Assembly: GCA_024628785.1 (NCBI GenBank)
Contig: CP102404.1
Location: forward strand, 62,001 to 126,000
Direction of reading: 5' to 3'
Length of the DNA: 64,000 nt
From: Fusobacteria bacterium ZRK30
GTDB taxonomy: Bacteria > Fusobacteriota > Fusobacteriia > Fusobacteriales > Fusobacteriaceae
This document shows positions 45,595 to 55,630 of this stretch, in pieces; positions within the stretch are counted from its first letter, which is position 1, and every line of letters starts with the position of its first letter. A program made the position numbers and the translations under genes. The notes beneath the pieces were generated by a model. That model was not told where the DNA came from. It did not search any database and worked only from the letters and a program-made list of their open reading frames with translations.

Positions 45595-45770
45595 GCTATA
45601 AATAACTTATACATCTCAGTAAAAATAATGGGTAGATGTGGGAATGATCACAGAATAAATCTCTTATAATTCCTTTTAAGATAATTACGCAGTTTTCATC
45701 CTTTTAGAAATCAGATACTTTTTTCATCTATTTTAGCAGCATTTTATAAAAATAATCAGGAGGTGATTAG

Positions 45771-46448
45771 ATGGCTATATTTACAAAAGAGATTGAATTT
45801 GAGATAAGAGCAAAATATGAGTATGGAGAAAATTTAAAAGATCTGGCTGTCCTATATAAAATTCCTCTGGCAACTATAAAAAGCAGAAAACAGGTATCAG
45901 CTAAAAGTGGTGATCCCTGGATAAAAGGATTTAGAAAAAGAGTGTCCTATGAAGATTTTATTAGTGAGACAGAGGATCATAAAGCCATGCTGTTAAAGCT
46001 TCACAACCAAGAAGCCACTGAGGAACTGGATCATATATCTGAATTGATGAAGATCCAAAGGGAGGAAGAACTAAAAAAATATTCAAGAAGCCAAAATATA
46101 GGGATGACCAATGATGAATACATGACCTTGGTAGATTTTTATACTGCTAAAGGAATGAATCTAGACACTGCCACCTGTCATGCTAACGAAGTGTTAGAGC
46201 AGAGGATAGAGGAAGCTATAACGAGAAATAAAAATAAATTGCCGCCTCTCATAGTAAGTAAATTAGATTCGGTAGATAAATTATTGGATTTAAGGAATAA
46301 AGTGGCCAATATCTATGTGGGCAAGGAGAAGGCTGATATTGAAAGGATAAAGGTCGAGACTGAACAGAAAAAAATAGAGCTAAAGGGTAAGATAATTGAT
46401 TATAGATTAAAAGAACAGGCATCTTTAATGTATCTGGATGAGGAGTAA
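45771..46448 (+). CDS. phage helix-turn-helix protein (terminase small subunit-like), 225 aa
   Basis: The N-terminus has a homeodomain-like turn (GENLKDLAVLYKIPLATIKSRKQVSAKSGDPWIKG) similar to DNA-recognition domains of small terminases (DUF1804 type). A long coiled helix ends the protein. It opens the packaging region, but a P27-type small terminase lies at 47004, so this may be an accessory or transcription factor. AGGAGGTG precedes the ATG. Confidence 0.55.
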   Translation: MAIFTKEIEFEIRAKYEYGENLKDLAVLYKIPLATIKSRKQVSAKSGDPWIKGFRKRVSYEDFISETEDHKAMLLKLHNQEATEELDHISELMKIQREEELKKYSRSQNIGMTNDEYMTLVDFYTAKGMNLDTATCHANEVLEQRIEEAITRNKNKLPPLIVSKLDSVDKLLDLRNKVANIYVGKEKADIERIKVETEQKKIELKGKIIDYRLKEQASLMYLDEE

Positions 46449-46453
46449 TTATT

Positions 46454-46876
46454 ATGGCATTTATGAAGTTTTGTGACAGATGTAAGACTAAGTATCCATA
46501 TGAAGAAGAGTGCCCCAACAAATGTAAAGCCAAGGCTAAAAAAGAAGCTGACACTTACTATGACAGCCATCAGAGAAGTAATGCTGAGTTCTATAACTCT
46601 AAGAGCTGGAAGAAGTTAAGATTAGTTTGCATTAACAGGTTTGATGGTTTGTGCTTGTGGAGTTATATAAAGCATAAGAGGATAGTTCCGGGGACTCTAG
46701 TCCATCACATCATAGAGCTAAGGGATAGCAAGGATAAAGCTCTTGATATAGACAATTTAATCCTTGTGAGTGATGAAGCACACAGAGAGATACACCAGCT
46801 CTACAGGACAGATAAGAAGGCTACACAGGCAGAACTATTAAAGATAATAAAAACATGGAACAACAGGGAAAGGTAG
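46454..46876 (+). CDS. HNH endonuclease
   Basis: 140 residues. Zinc cysteines (FCDRCKTKY ... CPNKC) and the HNH core LVHHIIELRD ... DNLILVSDEAHREIH. In HK97-type phages an HNH nuclease beside the terminase assists cos cleavage. The ribosome site overlaps the stop of the gene before. Confidence 0.9.
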   Translation: MAFMKFCDRCKTKYPYEEECPNKCKAKAKKEADTYYDSHQRSNAEFYNSKSWKKLRLVCINRFDGLCLWSYIKHKRIVPGTLVHHIIELRDSKDKALDIDNLILVSDEAHREIHQLYRTDKKATQAELLKIIKTWNNRER

Positions 46877-47003
46877 GGGGTATCAATAAAGTTTAGGGAC
46901 CTAGGCGGAATACCGCAGCCTGAGAATTTCTCACGCAAAATTCCCATTTGGAGATAATTACGAAATTTGAAATTTTTTCAAAAAAAAAGGAGTTGAAAAG
47001 AGA

Positions 47004-47456
47004 ATGGCGGGGAAAAAACCTGTGGAGGTGCAAACAAGACATAATACAAAATCTGAAATAAATAAAAAAAAGTTAGAAGAAGAAGCGGTCTACGTGGGAA
47101 GAGATCAGCTAGAAAATCCTCCAAAGTGGTTAGTAAACGAAGAAGGAAAAAAAGAGTGGATTAGGCTAGTTGAACAATTTGGAAAGAAATCAATGATCAG
47201 TAATCTGGATTATAACAACTTAGGACTATATTGCAATGCTTTTATTAGATACAAGAAGATAAGTGAAAACCTGACTAAACAGGGAGTTATGGTAGGACGT
47301 GAGCACAATCCACTAGTAGCACTGGAAATTAAATATTCTGACGAAATAAAAAAATATTCAGCATTATTAGGATTGACCTCTGAAAGCAGGCTGAACTTGG
47401 GATCTAATAAGATTAATCAAGAAGATAAAAAAGTAGAGGATGATTTTGGGATATAA
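47004..47456 (+). CDS. terminase small subunit, P27 family
   Basis: 150 residues. The P27-family wording NPPKWLVNEEGKKEWIRL, DYNNLGLYCNAFIRYKKI and LTSESRLNL is present. Recognises phage DNA for packaging. A 127-base gap before it holds no gene. AAAGGAG precedes the ATG. Confidence 0.88.
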   Translation: MAGKKPVEVQTRHNTKSEINKKKLEEEAVYVGRDQLENPPKWLVNEEGKKEWIRLVEQFGKKSMISNLDYNNLGLYCNAFIRYKKISENLTKQGVMVGREHNPLVALEIKYSDEIKKYSALLGLTSESRLNLGSNKINQEDKKVEDDFGI

Positions 47457-47471
47457 AACGGAGGCATAGAT

Positions 47472-49205
47472 ATGACCATTAGAGAAGAACTTATAGAGTA
47501 TACCCATAACTGTATTGGTGATGTGTATGTATCAGAATATGAAGATTATATCTCAGGCAAGAAGCATAAGCAGGCTTGTCAAAGATACCTGGATGATCTA
47601 GAAAAAGATTGGGAATATTATTGGGATGAAGAGGAAGCTCAAAAGATAGTTAAATGGTTCTCCTACTTGAGACATTCCAAAGGAGTACTGGCAGGACAAC
47701 CAATTCACCTTACAACCTGGCAAAAATTTATCATGTGCCAGCTATATGGATGGAGACATAAAGAAACTGGAAATAAAAGATTTAAAATCGGGTTTGTAGA
47801 AGTGGGTCGGAAGAATGCTAAATCTCAAATGCAGGCTGGGAGTATGTTATATGAAATGTCAGTACAGGCTACTAAAAACAATGAAGTCTATGAAACTTAT
47901 TGTGCCGGTACTAAAAGAGATCAATCAAAAATAATATTTAATGAGGCAAAATTAATGCTTAGAGGGAGCTTATTAGCCCCTAAGTTTAAATTAACCAATA
48001 ACATCATAACACATACAAAAAGCGGGAGTTTTTTAAAAGCCCTCTCTAAAGAAGATGGGAAAAAAGGAGACGGAACCAACCCGGCAGTATTAGTCCTGGA
48101 TGAATACCATCAGCATCAGACAACTGAATTTTATGATCTATTCATTGGATCAGACGTAAAAGAGGGACTCATGATGATAATAACCACTGCCGGAGTAGAT
48201 CTATCCTACCCATGCTATACAAACGAGTATACCTACGTGACCAATTTATTAAATCCTAATTTAGAAGTGGTCAATGATGAATATTTTGCAGATATATGTG
48301 AGATAGATAAGGACGATAAAAATAATTTTAATGATAAAAGGGTATGGAAGAAAGCCAATCCAATAAGAACAAGCTACAAAGAAGGGATGGAAAGAATTGA
48401 AACAACCCATAAGGTCGCTGTTGAAGTCCCCGAAAAGATGATTTCATTCAGGACTAAGATCTTAAATGAATGGGTACAAGCTAAAGATATGGGCTATATG
48501 GATATGGATAAATGGAAAAAGTGTGAAGTCAAAGAAATACCTTTCGAATGGCAAAACCAAGATGTCTATGTGGGCTTTGATATGTCCTCTAAGATTGATT
48601 TAACCAGTGTAAATTTTACAATACCGATAATGATAGATGGAGTTGCAAAATACGCAATATTTACCCATTCATTCATACCAAACAGGGAAAAACTAATAGA
48701 AAGAACACACCTGGATAAAGTTCCATATGATGCATGGGAGGAAGCTGGTTATCTTACTGTAACCAATACCCCTATTGTAGATCAAACTCAGGTTATGAAC
48801 TATGTCGTGAAGTTTTGTGAGGAAAATAATCTAGATATTCAAACTCTGTGTTTTGACCCTGCTAATAGTTCAAAATTAATGTTAGATGCTGAAAATGAAG
48901 GGTATGAATGTGTAGAAGTATATCAATCATATAAATCTCTAAATGAAAGTACCAATGGATTTAGAGAGCAGGTATACAGTGAAAATATCTATTATTTACG
49001 TAATCCACTATTAACTTTTGCCATGGGAAATGCAGTAATCAGGCAAAACAATGGATTGATAAAAATAGATAAAGACGCAACTAAGAAAAAAATTGACCCC
49101 ATAGACGCAATACTTTGTGGGTTTAAGCTGGCAATGTATCATGAATTTGGATTTGATGTGACTAAATATGCGTCGTTGGAAAATTTAAATAAATTATATG
49201 GTTAA
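47472..49205 (+). CDS. terminase large subunit
   Basis: 577 residues, HK97/Terminase_1 type. ATPase: Walker A-like VGRKNAKS and Walker B VLVLDEYHQH, then the coupling TTAGVD. Nuclease domain: VGFDMSSKIDLTSV and the late acidic DPIDAILCGFKLA. Cuts and pumps DNA into proheads. Intact length. Confidence 0.95.
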   Translation: MTIREELIEYTHNCIGDVYVSEYEDYISGKKHKQACQRYLDDLEKDWEYYWDEEEAQKIVKWFSYLRHSKGVLAGQPIHLTTWQKFIMCQLYGWRHKETGNKRFKIGFVEVGRKNAKSQMQAGSMLYEMSVQATKNNEVYETYCAGTKRDQSKIIFNEAKLMLRGSLLAPKFKLTNNIITHTKSGSFLKALSKEDGKKGDGTNPAVLVLDEYHQHQTTEFYDLFIGSDVKEGLMMIITTAGVDLSYPCYTNEYTYVTNLLNPNLEVVNDEYFADICEIDKDDKNNFNDKRVWKKANPIRTSYKEGMERIETTHKVAVEVPEKMISFRTKILNEWVQAKDMGYMDMDKWKKCEVKEIPFEWQNQDVYVGFDMSSKIDLTSVNFTIPIMIDGVAKYAIFTHSFIPNREKLIERTHLDKVPYDAWEEAGYLTVTNTPIVDQTQVMNYVVKFCEENNLDIQTLCFDPANSSKLMLDAENEGYECVEVYQSYKSLNESTNGFREQVYSENIYYLRNPLLTFAMGNAVIRQNNGLIKIDKDATKKKIDPIDAILCGFKLAMYHEFGFDVTKYASLENLNKLYG

Positions 49206-49225
49206 TTATTAGCTAATGGAAGGGG

Positions 49226-50494
49226 GTGAAAACAATAATAATTAGAGCAATAAAAGCAATAAAAGAAAAATTTAACCCTAAAAATGAAGAAACAACACTA
49301 TCAGACCCAAATATAAGAACTGTTTTGAAAACATTAGGAATAGATCCTGATTCTATTGATAACTCCAGTGATATGTCCGAGACAATTTATTATATATGTC
49401 TTAAACATATGGCCGAAACTATGTCCAAAATGCCATGGGAAAGGAGAATTAGAACTAAGAAAAAAGGGAAAGAAAAAGATTTTGATAGTCCATTGGATCT
49501 AATCCTAAATATGCGGCCGAACCCGTACTATTCAGCCTCTACTTTTTGGGCTGCCATAGAGTTAAATAAGCTGCATTATGGAAACTCATATGCCTATGTA
49601 GAAACTGATTATAAGGGAGCTGTTAAATACCTATGGGTGTTGCCTAGTGATCAGGTAGAAATATGGGTGGATGATAAGGGATTAATTGGCAATCAAAATG
49701 CTGTATGGTATGTGTGGACTGACCCAAAAACAAATAAAAGATATACTTTTTTAAAAGATGAAATTTTACATTTTAAAACAATAATTTCATTTAATGCATT
49801 AGCCGGGATACCTGTAAAAGAATATTTAAAAACCCAAATAAATACCGGGAAAAATTCCATAGGGTTTTTAAATAAACTTTATAAAAACAACATGTTCGGC
49901 TCAAAGGTAATAGTTCATTATACCGGGGAATTAAGTAAAAAAGCCGAAGCAAATGTAGCTACATCACTGGAAAATTTTTCTAAGTCTCAAGGAAGTGGTA
50001 AATTTATTCCTATGCCTATGGGGATGCAGGCACAATTATTAGATATGAAATTGGCAGACGCACAATTCTTTGAAAATAATAAGGTTTCAGCTCTCCAATT
50101 GGCCGCAGCATTTGGGATTAAACCAAATGTAATAAATAATTACGATAAATCATCTTACAGTAATTCAGAAACACAGCAATTAGATTTTTATGTGAATACA
50201 CTCCAGCCTTTATTTAGTAATTACCAACAGGAATTAAGTTATAAATTACTCAGGCCGGATGAATTGAAAAAAGGGTGTAGGTTAGAAATTAATGAAAAGA
50301 TACTATTCAAAATGGATAATAAGACCCAATCAGAGGTTTACAGTAAATATTTATCTAACTTTGGAATGACCCCTAACGAAGTCCGGGAGGAACTTAATTT
50401 ACCATATATAGATGGAGGAGATGTCTTGATAGGCAATGGAAGTGCTATAGGGCTAGAAGATATAGGGAAACAATATAAAAAAGGGGGTGATTAA
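49226..50494 (+). CDS. portal protein (HK97 family)
   Basis: About 422 residues. PLDLILNMRPNPYYSASTFWAAIELNKLHYGNSYAYVE and LAAAFGIKPNVINN are portal-family signatures. The start is uncertain: GTG 49226 lies inside the AGGGGG ribosome site, so a start a few codons later at ATA/ATT is possible. Dodecameric ring through which DNA enters the head. Confidence 0.92.
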   Translation: MKTIIIRAIKAIKEKFNPKNEETTLSDPNIRTVLKTLGIDPDSIDNSSDMSETIYYICLKHMAETMSKMPWERRIRTKKKGKEKDFDSPLDLILNMRPNPYYSASTFWAAIELNKLHYGNSYAYVETDYKGAVKYLWVLPSDQVEIWVDDKGLIGNQNAVWYVWTDPKTNKRYTFLKDEILHFKTIISFNALAGIPVKEYLKTQINTGKNSIGFLNKLYKNNMFGSKVIVHYTGELSKKAEANVATSLENFSKSQGSGKFIPMPMGMQAQLLDMKLADAQFFENNKVSALQLAAAFGIKPNVINNYDKSSYSNSETQQLDFYVNTLQPLFSNYQQELSYKLLRPDELKKGCRLEINEKILFKMDNKTQSEVYSKYLSNFGMTPNEVREELNLPYIDGGDVLIGNGSAIGLEDIGKQYKKGGD

Positions 50495-50497
50495 GAA

Positions 50498-51202
50498 GTG
50501 AAAATAAATATAAAAGGACCAATTATTTCTGATGGCGATCAATGGATCTATGATTGGTGTGGAATCCCAGCAACCTCGCCAAGTTCAGTTTCAAAATTAA
50601 TGAATAAAGCAGAGAAAAATGAAGAACTGGAAATCATAATAAACTCTGGAGGAGGATCTGTACATGCAGGATCTGAGATATACACAACTCTAAAAGATTA
50701 TGATGGGGATGTCATTGTAAAAATAGTGGGAATAGCAGCAAGTGCTGCGTCTGTAATCGCTATGTCAGGGACAAAAGTAATGATGTCACCTACAGCTCAG
50801 ATAATGATCCATAATTCGGCAGTTTACACAGGGGGTAATCATAGTGAATTAGAACATACCGCAGGGGTATTAAAAACTATTGATGCAGGTATTGCTAACG
50901 CCTATGAGTTAAAAACAGGAATGTCACATGATGAATTATTGGAATTAATGGAAGCTGAAACATATTTTGATTCTAAAAAGGCAGTGGATCATAAGTTCGC
51001 AGATGAAATTATGTTTACTGAGACCAAGATAGTAAATTCTGCACAGACTTTAGCTGATGGGACATTACCACAAGCAGTTATAGACAAGATTAGAAATGAA
51101 CTAAAAGATAAAGAAGGGATAGTAAATTCTGAAAAAATACCACCTGAACCAAAAGTAAATAATGAACTAAAATTAGCAAAATTAAAATTAAGATTAAGAT
51201 AA
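50498..51202 (+). CDS. head maturation protease, ClpP type
   Basis: 234 residues, GTG start. The ClpP fold has the nucleophile Ser82 (GIAASAAS), His105 (IMIHNS) and a later aspartate. INSGGGSVHAGSE forms the oxyanion region. Cleaves the scaffold part of the capsid protein encoded next. Three bases follow the portal stop. Confidence 0.93.
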   Translation: MKINIKGPIISDGDQWIYDWCGIPATSPSSVSKLMNKAEKNEELEIIINSGGGSVHAGSEIYTTLKDYDGDVIVKIVGIAASAASVIAMSGTKVMMSPTAQIMIHNSAVYTGGNHSELEHTAGVLKTIDAGIANAYELKTGMSHDELLELMEAETYFDSKKAVDHKFADEIMFTETKIVNSAQTLADGTLPQAVIDKIRNELKDKEGIVNSEKIPPEPKVNNELKLAKLKLRLR

Positions 51203-51215
51203 CCAGGAGGAATAA

Positions 51216-52415
51216 ATGAAAAAATCAGACATAATTAGAGCGAAAATTGAGGAATTAAAAATAAATGCAGAAGCAGCAGAAACAATTGAGGCTTTTAATG
51301 CTATAAAAGCAGAACTAGACTTAGCAGAGGGTAAATTAGCACTAGCGGAAAAATCAGAGGCAGAAGCAGCAGCTCAAGCACAAAATGATGGAACATCACC
51401 ATTACCGGTTACACCAGAACCAAAAGCTGACGTGAATTTAGGAGAAATAGTAGCAAAAGCTATTGTAGGAACTGCGACAAGGGAAGAATTGACAGAAATT
51501 AAAAATTTAATGCAGGAAGGTGTTGGAGAAAATGGAGGAGTATTAGTTCCAAAAGACGTCAAAACTAAGATAATTGAATTGCAAAGAAGATCTTTTGATA
51601 TAAGAAAATATGTTGAAATCGAAAAAACATCAGTTGACAAAGGGAGCAGAACAAAAGTTACGAATGAACCAGAAAATACTGGATTTGCTTCTGTAGATGA
51701 AGGGGCAGCAATACAAAAGTTACATGAGCCGACTTTAGGAGAAGTAGAATATGCAATCAGAAAATATGCTGGATATATTCCTATCACAAATGAATTAATA
51801 AAAGATACACCTGAAAATTTATTAACTTTTATCCTAAAATGGATGGCTAAAAATGAGCTGAATACTTATGCTTATCAAATATTCAACGGAACAGGGGAAA
51901 AAGCAGCAGAAGGAATTATGAAAAATATTGACACTGGTGGGAAATTAGAATCAAGAGTTCAACAAATAGAAACTAATCCAACTTTAAAAACCTTTAAATC
52001 TATTATCAACAAAGATTTAGATGAGGTAGATTCGGATAATATTGTCATTTTCACCAATTCCGATGGATATGACCATATTGATAATTTAGAAGATGGGAAT
52101 AAGAAGTCCTATTTGCAACCAGACGCTACAAAGGCATCAGGTAATGCGTTTTTAGGGAAAGAAATAGTAAAAGTTCCTACTAAATTTTTAGCAGCTGTTA
52201 CAAAAGATACTAAAGACTACACTCCGTTTATAATTGGAGACTTGAAATTATTATACACAATGTATGACAGGGAACAACTATTGATTGAGTCAACTAAGAT
52301 CGGTGGAGATGCTTGGAGAAATGATACAACAGAGATGAAAGGAGGATTTAGGTTTGATGGAAAGATAAATGGGGATAAAAAAGCAGTTAAAATATTATTG
52401 GCTTTATTATCTTAA
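51216..52415 (+). CDS. major capsid protein, HK97 fold
   Basis: 399 residues. An N-terminal coiled-coil delta domain (about 1-100, alanine/glutamate-rich) is followed by the HK97 core (GVLVPKDVKTKIIELQRRSFDIRKYVEIEK, then YAGYIPITNELIKDT). The delta domain serves as internal scaffold and should be removed by the ClpP-type protease. AGGAGG precedes the ATG. Confidence 0.95.
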   Translation: MKKSDIIRAKIEELKINAEAAETIEAFNAIKAELDLAEGKLALAEKSEAEAAAQAQNDGTSPLPVTPEPKADVNLGEIVAKAIVGTATREELTEIKNLMQEGVGENGGVLVPKDVKTKIIELQRRSFDIRKYVEIEKTSVDKGSRTKVTNEPENTGFASVDEGAAIQKLHEPTLGEVEYAIRKYAGYIPITNELIKDTPENLLTFILKWMAKNELNTYAYQIFNGTGEKAAEGIMKNIDTGGKLESRVQQIETNPTLKTFKSIINKDLDEVDSDNIVIFTNSDGYDHIDNLEDGNKKSYLQPDATKASGNAFLGKEIVKVPTKFLAAVTKDTKDYTPFIIGDLKLLYTMYDREQLLIESTKIGGDAWRNDTTEMKGGFRFDGKINGDKKAVKILLALLS

Positions 52416-52433
52416 ACTTGAAAAGGAGGGTTA

Positions 52434-52715
52434 ATGCTTACACTAGACGAAATAAAGCTTTATCTAAGGGTAGATGATAGTGAAGAGGATAAATTAATCA
52501 CTCAATTAGAGCTATTCAGCAGAGAAGAAATAAAGAACTCCACAGGGGTTGAATATGTTGAAGAAAATCCAACAGAAACTTATAAATTAGCACAACTTAT
52601 AATCATAGCAGATAGATATGAAAATAGAGCCTCTGAAGACCAAGAATTTAAGCCAAATAATATTCTTTCTTGTCTATATAGTAAATTAAAATATTCGGTG
52701 GTGGAAAATGGCTAA
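52434..52715 (+). CDS. head-tail connector (gp6-like)
   Basis: 93 residues: LTLDEIKLYLRVDDSEEDKLITQLELFSREEI is the standard start of the HK97 gp6 adaptor family. It overlaps the next gene by 8 bases. Confidence 0.9.
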   Translation: MLTLDEIKLYLRVDDSEEDKLITQLELFSREEIKNSTGVEYVEENPTETYKLAQLIIIADRYENRASEDQEFKPNNILSCLYSKLKYSVVENG

Positions 52716-53043
52716 GAAAAAGAAATCTTTAGCCAGCAGGCTGAATAATAGGCTTGAAATATGGGGAAACGCCAAGGTCAAAACAGACCTTGGCACTACA
52801 AATGGGCCAAAACTTATAAAAAAGATATGGGGTAAAATATCGCCTATCTATGGATTTTCTAGCGGTGGAGAGGCTAACACTACTAAAAGTACTGTTAATT
52901 TGAAAATTATGATTAGAAAAACAGAGATTTCAAAGGCTAATTGGGTAATACATAAAGGGCAAAGATACGATATAAGCCATATTTTGCCTAATTATGATAG
53001 TAATGAATATTTGGATTTAAACGTGTTTTTATATGAGGAGTAG
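52708..53043 (+). CDS. head closure / head-tail joining protein (SPP1 gp16-like)
   Basis: 111 residues. LASRLNNRLEIWGNAK and WVIHKGQRYDISHILPNYDSNEYLDL are typical of the small beta-barrel stopper family. Order in the connector module supports it. Confidence 0.85.
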   Translation: MAKKKKSLASRLNNRLEIWGNAKVKTDLGTTNGPKLIKKIWGKISPIYGFSSGGEANTTKSTVNLKIMIRKTEISKANWVIHKGQRYDISHILPNYDSNEYLDLNVFLYEE

Positions 53044-53049
53044 ATATTT

Positions 53050-53475
53050 ATGAGTGATTTAGATGATTTTGCCAGTGATCTATTAAAAATTTCAGAGGAA
53101 TTATCTAGTGGTAAAGAAGCTAAAAAGTTTTTAAAAAAAGAAGCCGGTAAATTAAAAACCAAAACTCTTAATAATGCTAAATCTAAAGTAAAAGCCCATA
53201 GCGGTAATTACTTTAAATCTATAAAGGCCGGGAATGTCTATGATAGTGAGGAGGGGTTATCTGTAGATGCTTATTCTGCAAGTAGTGCAGCACATCTGAT
53301 AGAAAACGGCCACATTATAAAAGGCAGAAATAAAAAAGATGGATCTGAAGGAGAAACTCACGGGTTCAAAAAAGGTTTATATATATTCGATAATACCGCT
53401 AAGGACTATAAAGAAGAGTTTGAAACAAATATAGAGAATTTTAAAAATGAATTATTTGCTAAAAATGGATTTTAA
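53050..53475 (+). CDS. neck / tail-completion protein (HK97 gp10-like)
   Basis: 141 residues. KFLKKEAGKLKTKTLNNAK, then SSAAHLIENGHII and the final glycine/phenylalanine are typical of the gp10 family. Confidence 0.85.
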   Translation: MSDLDDFASDLLKISEELSSGKEAKKFLKKEAGKLKTKTLNNAKSKVKAHSGNYFKSIKAGNVYDSEEGLSVDAYSASSAAHLIENGHIIKGRNKKDGSEGETHGFKKGLYIFDNTAKDYKEEFETNIENFKNELFAKNGF

Positions 53476-53488
53476 GTGGGTGTAAAAA

Positions 53489-53938
53489 ATGACAAAATAC
53501 AAAGATATATTAGCAGCATTAGTTAAATATTTAGAAACACTTCCAGGGGAAGTAGAGATACAATCACAAGATATTGAGGAAGGATTTTCCAGGCCATCTT
53601 TTTTTATAGAGTTAGATAATATAAAAGTTGATGACTTTATGAAAACTTCAAAAATAAGGGATCTGACAGTAAGAATAATTTATTTTCCAAAAGATAAACA
53701 TATTAATCAAGTTGAGCTATTGGATATGCAGGAATCACTTGAGGAGTTATTTATAGAAAATAACTACATAGAAATACTACCTGAAACAGAAGACAGAGAG
53801 GCTGTTTTGGTAGAGGTAGAAAATGCTAAATTTAATGAAAATAAAAATATATTACAATTTCAATTTGATATAAACCTGGATGAATATTATATCAGAGAAG
53901 ATAATTATGAAAAAATGGAAAACTTGGAAATTAATTAA
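53489..53938 (+). CDS. phage tail terminator family protein (DUF6838-type)
   Basis: 149 residues. ILAALVKYLETLPGEVEI, QDIEEGFSRPSFFIEL and LTVRIIYFPKD match the terminator next to the sheath gene in PBSX-like phages. Confidence 0.8.
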   Translation: MTKYKDILAALVKYLETLPGEVEIQSQDIEEGFSRPSFFIELDNIKVDDFMKTSKIRDLTVRIIYFPKDKHINQVELLDMQESLEELFIENNYIEILPETEDREAVLVEVENAKFNENKNILQFQFDINLDEYYIREDNYEKMENLEIN

Positions 53939-53957
53939 TTTCGTAAGTCGCGAAATT
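53937..53957 (-). repeat. dispersed 21-bp dyad, copy 2 (candidate partition site)
   Basis: AATTTCG, spacer TAAGTCG, CGAAATT; read in reverse the spacer is CGACTTA, matching the CGACT core of copies 1 and 3. It begins inside the stop region of the tail-terminator gene. Confidence 0.6.
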
Positions 53958-53970
53958 AGAAGGAGGAAAT

Positions 53971-55074
53971 ATGAGTCCAACAAATAACGGAATGCCTAAA
54001 TTAGAAATAATCTTTAAAGGACTTGGAGTAAGTGCAGTTGCCAGGGGAGAAAGGGGTACAGCTGTGTTGATCTTACCTGATGATACAACTGCGGATTATT
54101 TAGTTAAGTATAGATCCATTGAAGATTTTACATCTCAGGAAGAAGCTAAATTTGAAACAGGGAATACCTTATTTATAAAAGATGCTTTAGAAGGAATCCC
54201 TTTAGAGTTATATGTAGCAACAACAGCTAAAACTACTCCCGGTTTAGCTGCTACTCTTTTAAAACTAAAAGGAGCTATACCTAGAAATTCATGGATAGGA
54301 ATCGCATCTAGTACTCAAAAAGATCAAGATGATCTAATAACATGGGTGAAAGCTCAGAGAAAAAATAATAAAAAAAGATATAAAGCATTTACATACAAGG
54401 GCACTACAACAGATGATAAGGGAATAACTAATTTAACCACAGAAAAAGTAACATTCAAAGATGATAGAGGTGAAGTTACCGGGGATAACGCTATTCCATT
54501 TTTAATGGGCTGCCTAGCAGGACTTCCACTATCCATGTCAGCAATCGCAAAACCACTGACTAAATTTAAATGCGTAACAGAACCAGATGATCTAGATGAA
54601 GCTATTTCAAATGGAGAATTTATCTTATTCAATGATGAAGGGATAGTAAAGGTCGCAAGGGGAGTAAATTCATTAGTTACACTAGGTCAGGATGTAACTT
54701 TAGAGATGACGCAAATAAACACTGTAGAAAAGATGGATTTGATTTTTTGTGATATTTATAATGCATGGAACAACAATTTCAAAGGCAGATATCCTAATAT
54801 TCTTAACAATCAAATTTTATTAATATCTTCTATTAATGCTTATTTAGGATTATTAGCATTAGACTATATCTTAGATCCTGAATTTGATAATCGGATAGAG
54901 ATCTATCTAGAAAAACAAAAATTAGCCAATTATGCAAAATATGGACAGGAGGCTGTAGATAAATGGAGTGATACAAAAATCATGCAAATGACTGTATCTA
55001 CAAACGTATATATGAGATCAAACCTCAAAATATCAGGTATCATGGAAGATTTATTTATGGACATATTTATGTAA
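53971..55074 (+). CDS. tail sheath protein (XkdK-like)
   Basis: 367 residues. FKGLGVSAVARGERGTAVLIL is the usual sheath N-terminus; the C-terminus (KIMQMTVSTNVYMRSNLKISGIMEDLFMDIFM) carries the conserved strand that interlocks subunits. Proves a contractile tail. Confidence 0.93.
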   Translation: MSPTNNGMPKLEIIFKGLGVSAVARGERGTAVLILPDDTTADYLVKYRSIEDFTSQEEAKFETGNTLFIKDALEGIPLELYVATTAKTTPGLAATLLKLKGAIPRNSWIGIASSTQKDQDDLITWVKAQRKNNKKRYKAFTYKGTTTDDKGITNLTTEKVTFKDDRGEVTGDNAIPFLMGCLAGLPLSMSAIAKPLTKFKCVTEPDDLDEAISNGEFILFNDEGIVKVARGVNSLVTLGQDVTLEMTQINTVEKMDLIFCDIYNAWNNNFKGRYPNILNNQILLISSINAYLGLLALDYILDPEFDNRIEIYLEKQKLANYAKYGQEAVDKWSDTKIMQMTVSTNVYMRSNLKISGIMEDLFMDIFM

Positions 55075-55147
55075 CGATTTTTCAACATATAAACACAAGA
55101 AAGAAATTGAAAAAACGTCTTAGAAGACAAATAAGGAGGTCATTATT

Positions 55148-55555
55148 TTGGGGAAAAAAGCCAGCGGGAATAATTATAACAGTGGAAATAAAGGGACTAT
55201 CTGGATAAATGGGATTCCAATTTTAAATTGTTATAAGGCAAGTATTGAAAAAAAAATTGAATATGAGGAAATCCCACACCCGACTAAACCCGGATCAAAA
55301 ATAAGGGTAGAGGTGGGACATACAATAGAAGTAGGGTTTGCATTTAAGAAAACCCTCGAAACTAAATTAATCGATTTTGGATCAGATGATATCACTATGA
55401 TTATGACTGACACGAATAACAATACTACAGTTGTAGAAACAACAGAGGCTAGCGGAATAACTTTTGATTCTACTGTAATAAAAGCATTTGAGAAGGGTAA
55501 AGTTGGAGAGATCGAGATGTCAGGGCAAGCTGAAGACATGAGAGAGTTAGTTTAA
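55148..55555 (+). CDS. tail tube protein (XkdM-like)
   Basis: 135 residues, TTG start after AAGGAGG. NYNSGNKGTIWINGIPILNCYKASI and VEIPHPTKPG-like EIPHPTKPGSKIR are XkdM signatures. Follows the sheath gene as in PBSX. Confidence 0.92.
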   Translation: MGKKASGNNYNSGNKGTIWINGIPILNCYKASIEKKIEYEEIPHPTKPGSKIRVEVGHTIEVGFAFKKTLETKLIDFGSDDITMIMTDTNNNTTVVETTEASGITFDSTVIKAFEKGKVGEIEMSGQAEDMRELV

Positions 55556-55630
55556 AATATTGTATTCCCTTTCTATTAGTTAAATGAGAGGGAATATAAT
55601 AATTAAGTGATTAATAGGAGAAGATTAAAT

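Noticed and set aside
46249-46554. Long antisense ORFs opposite prophage genes
   Set aside because: They lie fully opposite recognised phage genes and lack ribosome sites.
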